Shown here one piece after another: positions 6,388 through 8,555 of a stretch of 8,555 nt of DNA. Where the stretch lies: assembly GCA_009775225.1 (NCBI GenBank), contig VSPE01000063.1, forward strand, positions 1 to 8,555. Reading direction: 5' to 3'. The DNA comes from Muribaculaceae bacterium. GTDB lineage: Bacteria; Bacteroidota; Bacteroidia; Bacteroidales; Muribaculaceae. Position 1 is the stretch's first letter. Every line of letters starts with the position of its first letter. Under the pieces are notes generated by a model, which ran no database searches, was not told where the DNA came from, and saw nothing but the letters and a program-made list of their open reading frames with translations. The position numbers and the translations under genes are program-made.

Positions 6388-7416
6388 ATGAAAGCACTCA
6401 CATACACCGCTCCAGGCACCTTCGAGCTGACCGAGAAACCGACACCCGGGATTGTCGAGGAAACAGACGCCATTGTCCGAGTGACACTGGCCAGCATCTG
6501 CTCGTCCGACCTGCACATACTGCATGGAAGTGTGCAGCAGTCTGTGTCCGGCATCACCGTAGGCCACGAAATGGTAGGCATCGTCGAAGCCACAGGCAAA
6601 GCTGTAGCCAAGGTAAAACCGGGCGACAGGGTTGCTGTAAACGTAGAGACTTTCTGCGGTGAGTGTTTCTACTGCCGCCGCAGCTTCGTGAACAACTGTA
6701 TCAACGGGGGCTGGCAGCTTGGATGCCGTATTGACGGAGGCCAGACCGAATATGTACGCGTGCCCTACGCCGATACCGGACTGACACTCATCCCGGAGAA
6801 TGTCTCCGACAGGCAGGCTTTGTTTGTGGGCGATATACTCGCCACCGGTTATTGGGCGGCCAAAATTTCGGAAATATCGAGCGACGACACCGTTCTGATA
6901 ATCGGAGCGGGCCCGACAGGCATCTGTACTCTGGAGTGTGTGAGGCTATATTCTCCGGCCGCTATTGTGGTGTGCGAAACCGACCCTCTGCGGCGGAACT
7001 TCGTGCAGACACACTATCCGCAGGTAAAGACAGTGATGCCGTCGGAGTGCGAGTCGGTTCTGAAAGGCCTTACCGACGGGCGCGGCGCCGACCGCGTAAT
7101 TGAGGTTGCCGGCACTGACGACACTTTCCGCATGGCATGGCAGCTCGCACGCCCCAACGCCATAGTCACCATAGTGGCCCTCTACGACAAAGAGCAGACT
7201 CTGCCATTGCCTTGGATGTATGGCAAAAACCTGACATTCAAAACCGGAGGTGTAGACGCATGCGACTGCAACAGAATTATGCAACTGATAGCCGAGGGTA
7301 AAATCGACACCACACACCTTATCACGCACACGTATTCGCTTGCCTCCGTTCAGGATGCCTACAGCCTTTTCGAGCGTCGCGCCGAAGGTGTAATCAAGGT
7401 CGCCATAGAGCCATAG
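6388..7416 (+). CDS. Zinc-dependent medium-chain alcohol dehydrogenase
   Basis: This 342-aa cytoplasmic oxidoreductase belongs to the MDR superfamily. Likely catalytic zinc ligands are C38 (SICSSDLH), H60 of GHEMVG, and D149 (FVGDILATGYW); the Asp is as in secondary alcohol dehydrogenases of the Thermoanaerobacter type. The structural zinc lobe is intact: C90, C93, C96 and C104 (CGECFYCRRSFVNNC). The Rossmann loop is GAGPTG, and the second strand ends in VVCETDPLRR. An acidic residue there usually favours NAD(H) over NADP(H). The substrate cannot be told from sequence; a small alcohol/aldehyde or a polyol are both possible. It starts 24 nt after pyrD, so it is probably co-transcribed with pyrKD, although no pathway link to pyrimidines is evident. 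It converges on the muramidase gene, with 7 nt between the stops. Confidence 0.9.
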   Translation: MKALTYTAPGTFELTEKPTPGIVEETDAIVRVTLASICSSDLHILHGSVQQSVSGITVGHEMVGIVEATGKAVAKVKPGDRVAVNVETFCGECFYCRRSFVNNCINGGWQLGCRIDGGQTEYVRVPYADTGLTLIPENVSDRQALFVGDILATGYWAAKISEISSDDTVLIIGAGPTGICTLECVRLYSPAAIVVCETDPLRRNFVQTHYPQVKTVMPSECESVLKGLTDGRGADRVIEVAGTDDTFRMAWQLARPNAIVTIVALYDKEQTLPLPWMYGKNLTFKTGGVDACDCNRIMQLIAEGKIDTTHLITHTYSLASVQDAYSLFERRAEGVIKVAIEP

Positions 7417-7423
7417 GCAGGCA

Positions 7424-8437
7424 TCATACACTTCTATGCTGCATTGCCGTCAACGCGGCGGGGAGTCGGCTGCGCGCATAGTTGCGGTGTATGCCGTTCT
7501 GCTTTACATAATTGAGTAAATCGCGATAGTTACCCCTGAATACATTGATGTCTACGGCATGGCCTATTCCTGCCGCGCGGCCCGTCTCTGTAAACTGCCA
7601 TATTTCCCAGTGTCGGGCAGTCGGCTTGGCTCCGTAGCGTGCTATCCAGTAGTCGTATCCGTCGAGCCCGTGCCCTCGTAGATAGTCGATGTAATAATTG
7701 TTATACGTATATACAATCGGTTTTACTCCATAGTGGGCTTCTATTATTCTGAGCCATTCCTTAGCCATGCGTACCACCTTTGCATGGTCGCGCCGCATTG
7801 TTGCTTTGTCAATCTCAAGGTCGAGCACGGGAGGCAAATCACCGGCTTCGAGAGGCGTGTTGGCTATAAACTCGGCAGCCTGCCGCACTGCCGGAGTATG
7901 TACCGAAAGGAAATGGTAGGCGCCACGGATAATACCGCAGCGGCGAGCCTGTGCAAAATTACGCTCGAAGGTAGGGTCTTTTACTGTAGTACCCTGCGTA
8001 CTCTTCATCATAGCAAATAGTACCGGCTGGCGGTATAGCGTCTTTCTGTTTGAGGGGAGCACCTTTCCCGACGCGTTTGCAGGCAAAGAGAGGCGCGTCC
8101 ACTCTACCTCTTTCTGATATTTCGACACATCTATGCCGTAGCACTGGCGCCCCGGCACGAACTTCTGGCCTTTGACGGGCTGATAGACACCATTGCGCCA
8201 TATACCGAACTCAAAAGTATCGTCGGCGAACTGCATGCGCCCGAGTCCGCATCGCCGGCCATTGCTCCAAAAACCATAGTAAGCAGTCCCGTTATCGTAG
8301 CGGCATATTCCGTAACCGTCGGGCACACCGGCCGATACAGCGCCTTCATACACATACCCGTGGCCTTTGATAACGGCAGCTGAAGCAGCCATGGCAACAC
8401 ATATAGCAGCAGCCAAAATATATTTCTTATCTTTCAT
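7424..8437 (-). CDS. Exported GH25 muramidase-like protein with MORN-type repeats
   Basis: This 337-aa protein starts at ATG 8435-8437. An in-frame GTG at 8444-8446 would add three residues but is less likely. The signal peptide is MKDKKYILAAAICVAMAASA. Residues about 28-83 hold two to three MORN-type repeats: YVYEGAVSAGVPDGYG, YYGFWSNGRRCGLG and FEFGIWRNG. A GH25 lysozyme domain follows: GIDVSKYQ (Asp 103), MMKSTQGTTVKDPTF, GAYHFLS, and VLDLEID (the acidic pair D206 and E208, matching the catalytic DxE). The domain continues with YTYNNYY and YWIARYG and ends WQFT...VDINVFRGNY. The known GH25 activity is cleavage of the MurNAc-GlcNAc bond in peptidoglycan, and all expected acidic residues are present. 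An insertion of about 18 residues separates the first strand from the MMKSTQG strand. Export implies action in the periplasm or outside the cell, possibly on wall turnover or on other bacteria; which of these is unknown. Confidence 0.92.
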   Translation of the reverse strand: MKDKKYILAAAICVAMAASAAVIKGHGYVYEGAVSAGVPDGYGICRYDNGTAYYGFWSNGRRCGLGRMQFADDTFEFGIWRNGVYQPVKGQKFVPGRQCYGIDVSKYQKEVEWTRLSLPANASGKVLPSNRKTLYRQPVLFAMMKSTQGTTVKDPTFERNFAQARRCGIIRGAYHFLSVHTPAVRQAAEFIANTPLEAGDLPPVLDLEIDKATMRRDHAKVVRMAKEWLRIIEAHYGVKPIVYTYNNYYIDYLRGHGLDGYDYWIARYGAKPTARHWEIWQFTETGRAAGIGHAVDINVFRGNYRDLLNYVKQNGIHRNYARSRLPAALTAMQHRSV

Positions 8438-8470
8438 TCTATACACATATTATATAGAGATTAACGCCCG

Positions 8471-8501
8471 GAAAGACAATAAGAGGTTGTTTAAAAACAA
8501 A
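8471..8501 (-). promoter_or_regulatory. Possible promoter for the GH25 gene
   Basis: Read on the minus strand, TTTG (8501-8498), a 19-nt spacer, and TGTCTTTC (8478-8471) match the Bacteroidota consensus at four of six fixed positions of the -7 box. The spacing is right but the -7 box is poor. It lies about 35 nt upstream of the ATG and just after the minus-strand terminator candidate, where a promoter would be expected. Confidence 0.3.
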
Positions 8502-8508
8502 TGTGAAT

Positions 8509-8549
8509 AAAAAAATAAGCATCAGTCGAAATTTCAGACATTTATGCTT
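8509..8549 (-). terminator. Candidate minus-strand terminator for a gene beyond the right edge
   Basis: On the minus strand, AAGCAT (8549-8544) pairs with ATGCTT (8522-8517), with an inner 3-bp GTC/GAC stem. After one base comes a run of seven T (8515-8509). This fits an intrinsic terminator of a minus-strand gene whose end lies near or beyond the right edge. On the plus strand no T-run follows, so it is one-directional. The loop is large, so strength is uncertain. Confidence 0.45.
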
Positions 8550-8555
8550 TGGTGA

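Noticed and set aside
8438..8446. GTG start three codons upstream for the GH25 gene
   Set aside because: It adds only V/M-Y-R before MKDKKY, and the downstream ATG gives a standard signal peptide start. The difference is 9 nt and cannot be excluded fully.
1..8555. CRISPR array, insertion sequence, toxin-antitoxin or defence system
   Set aside because: No spaced direct repeats, terminal inverted repeats, transposase, nuclease or toxin-like small gene pairs were seen on either strand. All substantial frames are accounted for by the genes listed.

Overview
The window reads as a chromosomal segment of an anaerobic gut Bacteroidota, order Bacteroidales. The codon use and protein sequences look closer to Muribaculaceae-like genomes than to classical Bacteroides, but that finer placement is an inference. 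Three things support the order. There is the 3' end of a Bat (Bacteroides aerotolerance) operon. There is a small helix-turn-helix protein of a type I recall mainly from Bacteroidales. There are also two promoters of the Bacteroides housekeeping type (TTTG, 19-20 nt spacer, TAnnTTTG). Coding DNA is moderately GC-rich and the gaps between genes are strongly AT-rich.

Layout, left to right. (1) 1-2798, + strand: the end of batC (His/Gln-rich C-terminal tail), then complete batD and batE with gaps of 16 and 6 nt. These are envelope proteins that in this family accompany MoxR ATPase and VWA-domain proteins, which would lie off the left edge. (2) 2799-4420, + strand: an AT-rich promoter region with two palindromes, an 85-aa HTH protein, a strong hairpin, and a 370-aa protein joining a DUF2007-like domain to two universal stress protein domains. 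(3) 4523-4691: a tRNA-Met(CAT) gene with its own near-perfect promoter and a clean intrinsic terminator. (4) 4706-7416, + strand: pyrK and pyrD, overlapping by 7 nt, which form the NAD-linked class 1B dihydroorotate dehydrogenase of pyrimidine synthesis. A zinc-dependent medium-chain alcohol dehydrogenase follows 24 nt later. (5) 7424-8437, - strand: an exported GH25 muramidase-like protein with N-terminal MORN-type repeats, convergent with the dehydrogenase. A probable minus-strand terminator at the right edge suggests another minus-strand gene beyond the window.

Most of this is ordinary core genome. I see no mobile element, CRISPR array, phage gene or defence island, and no frank pseudogene. 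The points most worth a second look are the uncharacterised HTH gene with palindromes on its promoter and a hairpin before the stress-protein fusion, the terminator placed 14 nt before pyrK with no recognisable promoter in between, and the MORN-GH25 fusion. No gap between genes exceeds 300 nt.
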